NCBI RefSeq assembly: GCF_001557875.1
Contig: NZ_LNRF01000011.1
Coordinates: 95,277 to 159,276, forward strand
Length of the DNA stretch: 64,000 bases
Origin: Vibrio splendidus
GTDB taxonomy: Bacteria > Pseudomonadota > Gammaproteobacteria > Enterobacterales > Vibrionaceae
Direction of reading: 5' to 3'
Each line of letters begins with the position of its first letter. Position 1 is the stretch's first letter. A model generated the notes under the pieces. It worked only from the letters and a program-made list of their open reading frames with translations. It was not told the DNA's origin and did not search any database. Shown one piece after another: positions 14,406 to 23,233 of the stretch. A program made the translations under genes and the position numbers.

Positions 14406-14981
14406 ATGGCAAGTAAATTCCAAAGCCGATTAGTCGGCACCATCATTTTAGTGGCCATTGGCGTGATCGTATTGCCCGATGTGCTAGATGGTAAGAAGCT
14501 CCACTATAAAGAAGAGTTTGCAAGCATTCCGATTAAGCCTGAGCTTGATAGTAATGTTGAAGTGTTTGAAGTACTCGATCCCGTTGAAGATCAGATAGCG
14601 CTACCGGATTCTCCTGTTGAGCAAGTGGTTGAAAGTGGTCGTACTGACAATTCAAACACGCAAACCGCGTCTTCTTCCAATAATAAAGAAGCAGACAAAG
14701 TGGCAGTTGTGGTTAAGCCAGTACCGGAAAAAAATGAATACCAAGACAGTGCTTGGATTATTCAATTGATGGCTTTGAAGAATGCTGACAACGCAAAAAA
14801 CGTTGTTAAGGATCTGCAAAAGCGCGGTTATCAGGCTCACACCAAGCAAGAAAAAACTTTTACGCGAGTAATTATTGGCCCGGATGTCTCTAAATCCAAA
14901 CTTGAGCGACAAATTAAGGAATTAGAAAAAATTACGGGTTCAAAAGGCCAATTGCTCAAATTTAAACCGTTAAATCCATAA
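14406..14981 (+). CDS. dedD: DedD, SPOR-domain cell division protein
   Basis: DedD is a bitopic inner-membrane protein that joins the division septum by binding denuded peptidoglycan. The 191-residue protein has a membrane helix near residues 9-27 (LVGTIILVAIGVIVLPDVL), a low-complexity periplasmic linker and a C-terminal SPOR domain (about 113-190: SAWIIQLMALKNADNAKNVV onward). The gene starts at the base after the folC stop and precedes cvpA, as in E. coli. Confidence 0.92.
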   Translation: MASKFQSRLVGTIILVAIGVIVLPDVLDGKKLHYKEEFASIPIKPELDSNVEVFEVLDPVEDQIALPDSPVEQVVESGRTDNSNTQTASSSNNKEADKVAVVVKPVPEKNEYQDSAWIIQLMALKNADNAKNVVKDLQKRGYQAHTKQEKTFTRVIIGPDVSKSKLERQIKELEKITGSKGQLLKFKPLNP

Positions 14982-15016
14982 GAAAACGTTTGCGTCAGCA
15001 TTTTTTCTGTTAAAAT
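14980..15016 (+). promoter_or_regulatory. cvpA-purF promoter with PurR-type operator
   Basis: AAGAAAACGTTTGCGT at 14980-14995 matches the PurR consensus ACGCAAACGTTTGCGT at 14 of 16 positions. It overlaps the likely -35 (TTTGCG, 14989-14994), which stands 16 bp from a -10 TAAAAT at 15011-15016. E. coli cvpA-purF has a PurR site in the same place. The operator touches the end of dedD. Confidence 0.85.
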
Positions 15017-15042
15017 GCGCGCCAACTTAAGATGAAGAATTC

Positions 15043-15534
15043 ATGAATTGGTTAGATTTTGTCATTTTAGGCGTGATCGGCTTCTCTGCCGTGATCAGTT
15101 TAGTTCGTGGTTTCGCTAAAGAAGCCTTGTCACTCGTAATTTGGTTTGGAGCATTTTTTATTGCTAGCCAGTACTACGCTAAATTAGCGATGTACTTCAC
15201 CAATATCGAAGATGAGATGTTTCGAAACGGAACTGCGATAGCAGCATTGTTTGTTGCAACGTTAGTTGTGGGTGCCTTAGTTAACTATGTCATCGGTCAG
15301 CTAGTTCAGAAAACAGGCCTGTCAGGTACAGACAGAATCCTCGGTGTCGTCTTTGGTGGCTTACGTGGTGTTTTGATTGTTTCTGCAGTGTTGTTTTTCA
15401 TGGATGCGTTTACTGCATTCCCAAGTTCTGAGTGGTGGAAGAATTCGCAATTGGTTCCGGAATTTAGTCGAATCATTGCGCCGTTCTTCGAGCATTTACA
15501 AGCAACATCTAGTTTCTTATCTGGCGCGCTCTAG
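15043..15534 (+). CDS. cvpA: CvpA family membrane protein
   Basis: CvpA is an inner-membrane protein needed for colicin V export in E. coli and linked to envelope stress tolerance. The 163-residue protein has about four hydrophobic helices (3-20, 28-45, 63-84, 100-121) and the family motifs FVILGVIGFSAVISLVRGFAKE and GTDRILGVVFGGLRGVLI. It lies behind the PurR-type promoter and 34 bp before purF, so the pair should be purine-repressed. Confidence 0.95.
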   Translation: MNWLDFVILGVIGFSAVISLVRGFAKEALSLVIWFGAFFIASQYYAKLAMYFTNIEDEMFRNGTAIAALFVATLVVGALVNYVIGQLVQKTGLSGTDRILGVVFGGLRGVLIVSAVLFFMDAFTAFPSSEWWKNSQLVPEFSRIIAPFFEHLQATSSFLSGAL

Positions 15535-15568
15535 CGCCAGTTAATGTCGAAAAATCGAGGATTAGGAC

Positions 15569-17083
15569 ATGTGTGGTATTGTTGGAATCGTGGGTTCAAC
15601 ACCTGTAAACCAGTCTATTTATGACGCTTTAACGGTATTGCAGCATCGTGGCCAAGATGCCGCTGGTATTTGTACCATAGAAAGCAATCGTTTCCGTCTG
15701 CGTAAGGCGAACGGTTTAGTAAAAGATGTTTTTGAAGCAAAACACATGCAGCGCCTACAAGGTGAAGTTGGTATTGGCCATGTTCGTTATCCTACAGCGG
15801 GTAGTTCAAGTGCGTCTGAAGCTCAGCCTTTCTACGTAAACTCTCCTTTTGGCATTACGTTGGCACACAACGGTAACTTGACGAACGCAAACGAAGTTCG
15901 TGAAAAGTTGTTCGAAAAAGACCGTCGTCATGTAAACACAACCTCTGACTCTGAAGTTCTACTGAACGTGTTAGCTCATGAGATCGATACCGTTAAAGGT
16001 AACGTGACTTCAGATGACGTTTTCCGCGCTGTTGCAAATGTGCACCGTACAATTCGTGGTGCTTACGCCGTAACTGCGATGATCATCGGCCACGGTATGA
16101 TCGCATTCCGTGACCCACACGGTATTCGTCCACTGTGCCTTGGTAAGCGTGAAGTTCAAGGTAAAACAGAGTACATGGTAGCGTCTGAATCGGTAGCACT
16201 GGATGCTGTTGGTTTTGACTTCATGCGTGACGTAGCACCAGGTGAAGCTATCTACGCAACGTTCGACGGTGAGCTTTTCACTAAGCAATGCGCAGACAAC
16301 CCACAACTAAACCCATGTATCTTTGAGTTTGTATACTTTGCACGCCCAGATTCATTCATCGACAAAATTTCGGTTTACAGCGCACGCGTTGAGATGGGTG
16401 AGATGCTTGGTAAGCGTATTAAAGAAGAGTATGCAGACTTAGATATTGATGTGGTTATCCCAATCCCTGAAACATCGAATGATATTGCGCTACGAATTGC
16501 TCAAGCGATCAATAAGCCATACCGTCAAGGTTTCGTGAAAAACCGCTATGTTGGCCGCACGTTCATTATGCCTGGTCAGCAACAACGTAAGAAGTCGGTT
16601 CGCCGTAAGCTCAACGCAATCCGCTCTGAGTTTAAAGGTAAGAACGTTCTTCTGGTTGACGATTCTATCGTTCGTGGTACAACATCAGAGCAAATCATTG
16701 AGATGGCTCGTGATTCTGGCGCAAACAAGGTCTTCATGGTATCAGCAGCTCCAGAGGTTCGCTTCCCTAACGTTTACGGCATTGATATGCCGAGCGCGAC
16801 AGAGCTGATTGCTCATGGTCGTGATAACGAAACGATTTGTAAGCAGATTGGCGCAGATGCTCTGATTTTCCAAACACTACCAGATTTGATTTCTGCAGTA
16901 GGCATGGGCAATCAAGACATCGCACGCTTCGATACATCAGTATTCAACGGTGAGTATGTAACGGGCGATATCGACCAAGCGTATCTAGATTTCCTAGACT
17001 CTTTGCGTAATGACGACTCAAAGGTTCAGCGCGAGATTCAACAAGATCTTGCTAACTTAGAGTTACACAACGAAGGCGCTTAA
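15569..17083 (+). CDS. purF: Amidophosphoribosyltransferase
   Basis: PurF makes 5-phosphoribosylamine from PRPP and glutamine, the first committed step of purine synthesis. The 504-residue enzyme begins MCGIVGIVG, so Cys2 (after Met removal) is the N-terminal nucleophile of the class II glutaminase domain. Other landmarks are VRYPTAGSS, LAHNGNLTNA and the PRPP-binding NVLLVDDSIVRGTTSEQI. No Fe-S cysteines of the Bacillus type are apparent, as in the enterobacterial form. Confidence 0.97.
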   Translation: MCGIVGIVGSTPVNQSIYDALTVLQHRGQDAAGICTIESNRFRLRKANGLVKDVFEAKHMQRLQGEVGIGHVRYPTAGSSSASEAQPFYVNSPFGITLAHNGNLTNANEVREKLFEKDRRHVNTTSDSEVLLNVLAHEIDTVKGNVTSDDVFRAVANVHRTIRGAYAVTAMIIGHGMIAFRDPHGIRPLCLGKREVQGKTEYMVASESVALDAVGFDFMRDVAPGEAIYATFDGELFTKQCADNPQLNPCIFEFVYFARPDSFIDKISVYSARVEMGEMLGKRIKEEYADLDIDVVIPIPETSNDIALRIAQAINKPYRQGFVKNRYVGRTFIMPGQQQRKKSVRRKLNAIRSEFKGKNVLLVDDSIVRGTTSEQIIEMARDSGANKVFMVSAAPEVRFPNVYGIDMPSATELIAHGRDNETICKQIGADALIFQTLPDLISAVGMGNQDIARFDTSVFNGEYVTGDIDQAYLDFLDSLRNDDSKVQREIQQDLANLELHNEGA

Positions 17084-17131
17084 TTAGCGTTTCGTTAGCA
17101 ATGATTCGTTAGTGCTAGCGATACAGAAAAT

Positions 17132-17161
17132 AAAAAACCAGAGCATGGCTCTGGTTTTTTT
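17132..17161. terminator. Bidirectional terminator between purF and the LysR gene
   Basis: A 9-bp stem AACCAGAGC / GCTCTGGTT with a 3-nt loop is flanked by an A run on the left and seven T on the right. It can serve purF and the convergent LysR gene. Confidence 0.9.
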
Positions 17162-17184
17162 GTTTGTGGAGAAGGGGATTGACC

Positions 17185-18060
17185 TTAATGAATGTGGTAT
17201 GCGATCACAAAATCAATAAACAATCTAACTTTCTCTGGTAGATGGTCTTTGTGGTTATAAAGCATGTAAATATCACGAGGGTTAGCGCTCCAGTCTTCTA
17301 AGACTTGCACTAAGCTGCCATCTTCAATGTATTCACGAATCATCACGTCAGGCATTAGGGTGATACCTAGGCCTTCAGAGCACGCTTGCCTCACCACATT
17401 AAGCGCATTGGCGTTGAAACGGCCTTTTTCGCTATTTACCACCGTCTCTTCATTCGAATTACTCAGTTGCCACTTAATCAGCGGGTAGCCTTTGAGTAGC
17501 GAATGGTTCGCAAGTTCTTCAGCATGGCTTGGAGCTGGGTTCTTTGCTAAGTACTCAGGGCTCGCGATAAGAATATCTTTTACTTCACTGATTTTTCGGG
17601 CAATTAGGCTTGAATCACGCTGTGGGCCAACACGGAAAATCACGTCCCATTCAGTTGGATCCAACTGATCCGCTTGGTTGTTCATCATCAGCTCAATATT
17701 GATATCAGGGTATTGAGTCATGAAATCGCTGAACATTGGCATCATCATGCGCTTAGTCAGGTTGGAGGGGGCCGTAATACGAATCTTACCGGAAGCTCCT
17801 TTGCACACGTCAGTCAGCTCTTCTGCAGTAGAAGAGAGACGTTGCAATAGTGGAGAGCATTCATTAAAGAAACGTTCGCCGGCCTCTGTTAAAGAAAGTT
17901 TACGCGCGTGTCTATTGAGAAGCCTAAGATTCAAAGAATCTTCTAAGGCTTGGATGCGTCGTGTGATGGTCGCAACCGGAATCATAGTCTTACGCGATGT
18001 TGCGGTGTAGCTCCCATTTTCAACGACGAGTCGAAAGAGGTTTAAATCATCTAATTTCAT
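17185..18060 (-). CDS. LysR-family transcriptional regulator
   Basis: This is a DNA-binding regulator of the LysR family, with an N-terminal winged helix-turn-helix (about 5-63, starting MKLDDLNLFRLVVENGSYTA) and a periplasmic-binding-protein-like effector domain (about 90-290). The family usually senses a small molecule and controls a neighbouring or divergent gene. I prefer the ATG at 18060 (291 residues) over the in-frame GTG at 18072, because MKLDDLNLF is the usual start. No partner metabolic gene is adjacent, so the target is unknown. The divergent neighbour is the RssB-like regulator. Confidence 0.88.
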   Translation of the reverse strand: MKLDDLNLFRLVVENGSYTATSRKTMIPVATITRRIQALEDSLNLRLLNRHARKLSLTEAGERFFNECSPLLQRLSSTAEELTDVCKGASGKIRITAPSNLTKRMMMPMFSDFMTQYPDINIELMMNNQADQLDPTEWDVIFRVGPQRDSSLIARKISEVKDILIASPEYLAKNPAPSHAEELANHSLLKGYPLIKWQLSNSNEETVVNSEKGRFNANALNVVRQACSEGLGITLMPDVMIREYIEDGSLVQVLEDWSANPRDIYMLYNHKDHLPEKVRLFIDFVIAYHIH

Positions 18061-18288
18061 AAATCCAGACACATTTGTTTACAATCTCATCTAATTTATA
18101 CGTAACAGTGAGATCAATGTTTGCGTTACGTCAACTCGTTGCACTATTTACAAGTATTCCAACCCTCGTCACGAATTACCAGTAAAGAGTGCAAATTTGT
18201 GTATTTAGCATTTTATTACTAAGTTTTATATTAGTTCTTAGAACAGATAACAATAATAATTCGACTTAGTTTTGTGAGGTTATAGATT

Positions 18289-19392
18289 ATGTACAAAACT
18301 CACAGTCAGCCAGTAATGACCTCGGCTCAGGAAGTAATTAACCAGAAATGCGTGATGTTGGTTGATGATGATCCTATTTTTCGCCGTATAACCAGCGCGT
18401 ACCTAGACAAGGTCGGTTATAAAGTGGTTGAGGCTGAAAATGGACTGGACGCTCTGCAAAAGCTTAGAGACTCAGCGCCAGATTTAATTGTGTGTGACTT
18501 ATCAATGCCGATACTTGATGGCATCGAGCTTGTGGAAGAGCTCAGTTTAGAGTACCCGTCACTGCCTATGATCGTGGTGTCTGGCACTGATGATATGTCT
18601 GATGTGGCGAAAGCATTACGATTTGGCATTAAAGACTTTCTAGCGAAACCGTTAGAGGATCACGGTCACCTAGGAAGTGCGATTGCGAATACATTGACAG
18701 ATTCATTCGACAACATTTCAGACCAACGAGATTTTTCGAGCCAATGGTTCTGTGTGGATGACGGGGGAGAGATCCCTGAAGACCAAGAACTGCATTGGCA
18801 TCTGAATTACCTTCAAGAAAATCCAAGCGCAGCAAAAGACTTACTGCATGCGCTGCTTCCAGAGAAAGATACGCAACAAGGCTCATGGCGTTGCAGTTAC
18901 CGTTTACTGCAGTCAACAGAGATGATGCCACTTGTGTTTGATTATGCGTGGATGATGAACGGGCAGTTTGCTTTTTACCTCGTCGATTCATCGTCTTCTG
19001 ATAATGGTGGCTCCGCGACAACACTGTTGGTGAGAGCGCTGTTCCACGATTACATAAGAAACAGAAAAGATTTTAATGTTGATCTCAAAGATATTGCTGA
19101 GATCTTAGAGAAGGGGATTCGTTGCTCTAAATGTTCAACCCCAGTGAATGCACTGTTTGGTGTTGCTGATCTCGCAGAGGGAACCATTTCTATTTTACCT
19201 GCGGGTTTAGATGGGCAATGGTCAAATGGTGAATTGAATCAACATATTGCAGCAGGTGAGCGCTTGGGCGAGAACTGTAAGAAGAACTTTATTACAAGGG
19301 ATCTACCGATCGAACAGGGCTGCCAACTTTCGTTGAGTCTACTTGGATCGGCAAGTTTTAGCTTAGACATACACCAAGGGTCTACTGATTAA
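18289..19392 (+). CDS. RssB-like response regulator with degenerate PP2C-type output domain
   Basis: The N-terminal receiver domain (about 21-135) has the acidic pocket VDDDP, the phospho-acceptor Asp70 (LIVCDLSMP), the conserved Ser/Thr region VVSGTDD and the Lys in FLAKPLED. The remaining 230 residues resemble the phosphatase-like output domain of RssB, the adaptor that brings sigma-S to ClpXP; I infer this from length and layout (367 residues against 337 in E. coli RssB). No DNA-binding or GGDEF domain is visible. It stands alone, 216 bp from the divergent LysR gene. Confidence 0.7.
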   Translation: MYKTHSQPVMTSAQEVINQKCVMLVDDDPIFRRITSAYLDKVGYKVVEAENGLDALQKLRDSAPDLIVCDLSMPILDGIELVEELSLEYPSLPMIVVSGTDDMSDVAKALRFGIKDFLAKPLEDHGHLGSAIANTLTDSFDNISDQRDFSSQWFCVDDGGEIPEDQELHWHLNYLQENPSAAKDLLHALLPEKDTQQGSWRCSYRLLQSTEMMPLVFDYAWMMNGQFAFYLVDSSSSDNGGSATTLLVRALFHDYIRNRKDFNVDLKDIAEILEKGIRCSKCSTPVNALFGVADLAEGTISILPAGLDGQWSNGELNQHIAAGERLGENCKKNFITRDLPIEQGCQLSLSLLGSASFSLDIHQGSTD

Positions 19393-19540
19393 CCCTATAT
19401 TTCCTCGGTTTTTGTGAATAATTGATTAAGGTATAGTTGCGCAAATGGTGTGGCTATGCCTTTTTTGTTAAATGTCGATTTAGCAAAGCGGGTTTGGTTC
19501 GCCGGATAATCACCTTTACTAACAAAAACAAGAAGCAATC

Positions 19541-19678
19541 ATGGCAGATAACAAAGACTTTCAAGACCCGTTTAATGTATTCTACTTTTTAGGATTTTTA
19601 GCCGCATTTTTAATGATTCCATTACTACCTGCAACGCTTACGTTGATCCGTGTATTCAATGGTTACGCAACATTCTAG
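19541..19678 (+). CDS. Small membrane protein, 45 residues
   Basis: The ATG at 19541 opens a 45-codon frame, M-ADNKDFQDPFNVFYFLG..., ending at TAG 19676-19678. Residues 13-37 are strongly hydrophobic with paired prolines (MIPLLPATL), consistent with one membrane helix. It is preceded by AAGAAG about 5 nt upstream. It lies 47 bp ahead of the DUF454 gene and is probably co-transcribed with it. I do not recognise a family. Confidence 0.65.
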   Translation: MADNKDFQDPFNVFYFLGFLAAFLMIPLLPATLTLIRVFNGYATF

Positions 19679-19725
19679 TTAAGCTGTCGTCGCTGATTAA
19701 CGATAGCTAACTCAAGGAGGCCACA

Positions 19726-20124
19726 ATTAGCGTTCGAGTTTTAAGCCTCAATATTGCTGGTGGCCTTTGTATATTTCTCGCAGTTCTAGGGATAGTTTTG
19801 CCCGTTCTGCCAACCACTCCTTTTCTCCTTCTTGCCAGCGCATGCTTCATGCGAAGCAATCCGAAAGTTCACAAGTGGATGCACGAGCATAAAACGCTGG
19901 GTCCTTTGTTGAACAATTGGCATCAATACGGTGCGGTCACCAAACAAGTTAAAACGCGCGGCGTACTCTTTATCTTGTTGAGTTTTGCGTTATCCATCTA
20001 CTTTGCCCCTATCATTTGGGTCAAGGTTTTCCTAATTTGCGTACTTGTTATTCTTCTCACATGGTTTATGCGACTTCCAACTCATGAGTTGGTTGCTGAC
20101 AGCAAAGAAAATCACTACCATTAA
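19726..20124 (+). CDS. ybaN: DUF454 (YbaN-like) inner-membrane protein, apparent ATT start
   Basis: YbaN-family proteins are small membrane proteins of unknown function. Here the frame encodes the conserved LGIVLPVLPTTPFLLLASACFMRSNPKVHKW-type core plus two C-terminal helices. The first helix (LSLNIAGGLCIFLAVLGIVLPVL) lies upstream of any ATG, GTG or TTG except an internal TTG at 19798. The preceding in-frame stop is TAA at 19708. A full Shine-Dalgarno AAGGAGG at 19714-19720 stands 5 nt before ATT at 19726, giving 132 residues against about 125 in E. coli. ATT is therefore the best start. E. coli has a neighbouring order ybaN-apt-dnaX-ybaB-recR. Confidence 0.8.
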   Translation: MSVRVLSLNIAGGLCIFLAVLGIVLPVLPTTPFLLLASACFMRSNPKVHKWMHEHKTLGPLLNNWHQYGAVTKQVKTRGVLFILLSFALSIYFAPIIWVKVFLICVLVILLTWFMRLPTHELVADSKENHYH

Positions 20125-20285
20125 GCCAGTGTGCCTGCTTGTATAGCGGGCGTTTATTATTTCAGCAACCAGAGTTATGACTCTCGTTGCAATGAATACC
20201 AATCGTACCTTTCCTTAATTCCGAACGTTGATGTTTGATTCGTTAACGAGAGTTTGGAAAGCGGCCTAATGAAGTGCATAAGATT

Positions 20286-20831
20286 ATGAACACAGAAAAA
20301 ATCTCTCTGATCAAAGCAAGCATCAAAAGCATTCCTGATTACCCTAAAGCGGGTATTTTGTTCCGTGACGTAACAAGCTTGATGGAAGATCCAGTAGCTT
20401 ACAAAGCGACTATCGACCTGCTAACGGAAACATACAAGGACATGGGCTTTACTAAGATCGTTGGTACTGAAGCTCGTGGTTTCCTATTTGGTGCGCCTCT
20501 TGCACTTGAGTTAGGTGTTGGCTTCATTCCTGTTCGTAAGCCGGGCAAGCTGCCTCGTCAAACTGTGGCACAATCTTATGAGCTTGAGTACGGCACTGAT
20601 ACACTAGAAATCCATACCGATGCTATCGTTGAAGGCGATAAAGTGCTTATGGTGGATGATTTACTAGCAACGGGCGGTACGATTGAAGCAACAACAAAGT
20701 TGATTCGTCAGCTTGGTGGTGTGGTAGAGCACGCCGCATTTGTTATTAACCTTCCAGAAATCGGTGGTGACAAGCGCTTACAAGGCTTAGGTCTAGAAGT
20801 GTTTAGCATCTGCGAATTCGACGGTCACTAA
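20286..20831 (+). CDS. apt: Adenine phosphoribosyltransferase
   Basis: Apt salvages adenine with PRPP to AMP in the cytosol. The start ATG at 20286 gives 181 residues, the usual Vibrio length; the frame also opens at a GTG at 20274. The PRPP-binding motif KVLMVDDLLATGGTIEA is at about 121-137. The N-terminal IPDYPKAGILFRDVTSLM and EARGFLFGAPLA are typical of the family. It precedes dnaX by 18 bp. Confidence 0.96.
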   Translation: MNTEKISLIKASIKSIPDYPKAGILFRDVTSLMEDPVAYKATIDLLTETYKDMGFTKIVGTEARGFLFGAPLALELGVGFIPVRKPGKLPRQTVAQSYELEYGTDTLEIHTDAIVEGDKVLMVDDLLATGGTIEATTKLIRQLGGVVEHAAFVINLPEIGGDKRLQGLGLEVFSICEFDGH

Positions 20832-20849
20832 TCCTTTTCGGAATTATTC

Positions 20850-23081
20850 ATGAGCTATCTTGCGTTAGCGCGAAAATGGCGACCAACCAAATTTAAAGAA
20901 GTGGTTGGTCAAGCCCATGTTTTAACAGCATTAGAGAATGCCCTTAGCCAGAATAGATTGCACCATGCATACCTGTTCAGTGGTACACGAGGTGTTGGTA
21001 AAACAACCATCGGCCGTTTGTTTGCTAAGGGACTCAACTGTGAAACAGGCATTACCTCAACTCCTTGTGGTGAATGTGCAACCTGTAAAGAGATCGATGA
21101 AGGTCGCTTTGTTGACCTACTTGAGATTGATGCGGCCTCACGTACCAAGGTAGAAGATACCCGCGAGCTTCTGGACAATGTTCAGTACAAGCCTGCACGT
21201 GGTCGCTTCAAGGTTTACCTAATCGATGAAGTACACATGCTTTCTAGGCACAGCTTTAATGCGCTTCTAAAGACCTTAGAAGAGCCGCCTGAGTATGTGA
21301 AATTCTTGCTCGCAACAACGGATCCACAGAAGCTTCCAGTGACTATCTTGTCGCGTTGTTTGCAGTTCCACCTTAAGCCGATCAGCGTTGATAATATTCA
21401 TGAGCAGCTCGATCATATTCTTGAACAAGAAAATGTGACGTCTGAATCTCGTGCGCTTGGCATGATTGCTCATGCTGCTGATGGCAGTATGCGTGATGCG
21501 CTAAGTCTTACTGACCAAGCTATCGCATTAGGTAACGGCAATGTCGTGACTGATACGGTTGCGCACATGCTTGGTACATTGGATACAGATCAAGCTATCC
21601 ATTTACTTGAAGCGATTAGCAGTAAGCAGCCGCAACAAGCAATGGCGTGTATTCAAAGTCTTGCTGAGAATGGCGTAGAGTGGGATGGTTTGCTGAATCA
21701 GCTTGCGGCCCAACTTCATCGTCTTGCGATGTTCCAAGCTTTGCCATCTACATTAGATAAGGCACAGCCTGACGCAGAGAAGCTTGAACTACTGAGCAAA
21801 GCGCTTAGCCCACAAGACATTCAACTCTACTACCAGATCGTGTTGAAAGGTCGTGAAGACTTACCATTGTCGCCAACCGCTCGCGTTGGTATTGAGATGG
21901 TGGTTCTGCGTATGTTGGCATTTAGACCTGCTGAACAAGCGGTTGCAACGGCAATCTCGACTCAGTCGACAAGCCCAGCGCCAGCAGATCAAGCTCAGAG
22001 CGTTGCTCAGTCAGTGAGTCAACCTGCGCCAATGGCAGTTCCGAGACAGCCTCAGATGCAACAACAGGCGCCTCAACAGCAAGCTATGCAGCAGCAACCC
22101 GTGCAACAGGCTCCGCAGCAGAATCCAGCACAGTATTCAGACTCGCAAGGTTACGCTGATCACGCAGGCAACCAAGGTTATCCAGAACAGGATTACCCGC
22201 ATAGCCAGTATGATGCACCACCTGCTTATGATGAGCGTCCAAGCTACGGTGCAGAGCAGCCTCAGCAGCAACAAACGAATTATCAGAGCCAGAGTCCGGT
22301 TCAACAGCCAAGCGCTGCACCGTCTGCTCCTCCTGTTTCGCAAGAGCAGCCAGTGCGTGCAACTTCGCCTGTGAGTGGTTTACGCCACCAATTACGTTCT
22401 CAACGCAGAGGCAGCGCGACAACAGAAAACAAAGGCTCGGCGCCAAAAAAGGCTAAAGCGACACCAGCTAAAACATCAGTTCTTGATCGAGTTGCTCAGC
22501 AACACGGTGGTTCTGAGCGGGTGTCGCCAGCTTCTTTATCAGCCTCTTCGACAGAAAATGTGACCAATGATAATGAACCTTATCGCTGGAAACCGTCTAA
22601 ACCTGTAGTGAAAGAGGTGAGTAAAGAGCTTACACCTACTCAGATCAAGCGTGCGTTAGAGCATATTAAGACACCAGAAATGGTCGATAAATTGCTTCAA
22701 GAGTCGATTGCTCAAGATGAATGGTCCGCCACGATTCAAAAGCTAGAGACAGCCAAGCTTGTTGAACAGTTAGCATTAAACTCAGTGTTTGCTAAAAACG
22801 ACACATCAATCACTTTAACGTTAAGAGCGAGCCAAGCTCACTTGAATACGGATCGAGCGCAGAGCGAGCTATTGCAGTCTCTCAATACTGTGCTTGGAGA
22901 AGAGTGTCATTTGAGTGTTGAAATCGGTGATGGTGGAGAAACGCCGCTAGAACTGCGAGAAAGATTGTATCAAGGTAAGTTGAAAGACGCGTTTACCGCT
23001 TTAGAAAACGATGCCAACGTACAGTTTATCGAAAGACGTTTTGCTGCAGAACTCGACAGAGACAGCGTTCGTCCTATCTAG
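20850..23081 (+). CDS. dnaX: DNA polymerase III subunits tau and gamma
   Basis: DnaX is the motor of the clamp loader; tau also ties the polymerase cores and DnaB together. The full frame has 743 residues. The AAA+ domain shows Walker A GTRGVGKTTIGR (about 45-56), the zinc-binding Cys cluster CETGITSTPCGECATC, Walker B LIDEVHML and sensor LATTDPQKLP. Residues about 390-500 form a Gln/Pro-rich linker, and the tau-specific C-terminal domains follow. A slippery heptamer at 22445-22451 would produce gamma of 535 residues. ybaB and recR follow, as in E. coli. Confidence 0.96.
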   Translation: MSYLALARKWRPTKFKEVVGQAHVLTALENALSQNRLHHAYLFSGTRGVGKTTIGRLFAKGLNCETGITSTPCGECATCKEIDEGRFVDLLEIDAASRTKVEDTRELLDNVQYKPARGRFKVYLIDEVHMLSRHSFNALLKTLEEPPEYVKFLLATTDPQKLPVTILSRCLQFHLKPISVDNIHEQLDHILEQENVTSESRALGMIAHAADGSMRDALSLTDQAIALGNGNVVTDTVAHMLGTLDTDQAIHLLEAISSKQPQQAMACIQSLAENGVEWDGLLNQLAAQLHRLAMFQALPSTLDKAQPDAEKLELLSKALSPQDIQLYYQIVLKGREDLPLSPTARVGIEMVVLRMLAFRPAEQAVATAISTQSTSPAPADQAQSVAQSVSQPAPMAVPRQPQMQQQAPQQQAMQQQPVQQAPQQNPAQYSDSQGYADHAGNQGYPEQDYPHSQYDAPPAYDERPSYGAEQPQQQQTNYQSQSPVQQPSAAPSAPPVSQEQPVRATSPVSGLRHQLRSQRRGSATTENKGSAPKKAKATPAKTSVLDRVAQQHGGSERVSPASLSASSTENVTNDNEPYRWKPSKPVVKEVSKELTPTQIKRALEHIKTPEMVDKLLQESIAQDEWSATIQKLETAKLVEQLALNSVFAKNDTSITLTLRASQAHLNTDRAQSELLQSLNTVLGEECHLSVEIGDGGETPLELRERLYQGKLKDAFTALENDANVQFIERRFAAELDRDSVRPI
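22445..22456 (+). promoter_or_regulatory. Programmed -1 ribosomal frameshift site in dnaX
   Basis: The zero-frame reads GCG CCA AAA AAG GCT. The heptamer A AAA AAG at 22445-22451 is identical to the E. coli dnaX slippery site. After a -1 slip the ribosome reads GGC and then TAA at 22454-22456, so it stops two codons later. An AAAGG about 10 nt upstream (22431-22435) could act as the stimulatory Shine-Dalgarno-like element. I did not find a clear strong hairpin at the usual downstream distance. Confidence 0.85.
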
Positions 23082-23233
23082 AACATTTTCTCGTTTAGTG
23101 ACTTGCATATCATCCCAGATAAGCAAATCTGAGAACTGAACATCGAGGGGTTGAATCGCACTGGCTTAACCCCCATTTAAGCACGTATAGCTTAATTAAT
23201 TTTAATAAACCAATTAGACCAGAGAGTATTAAC

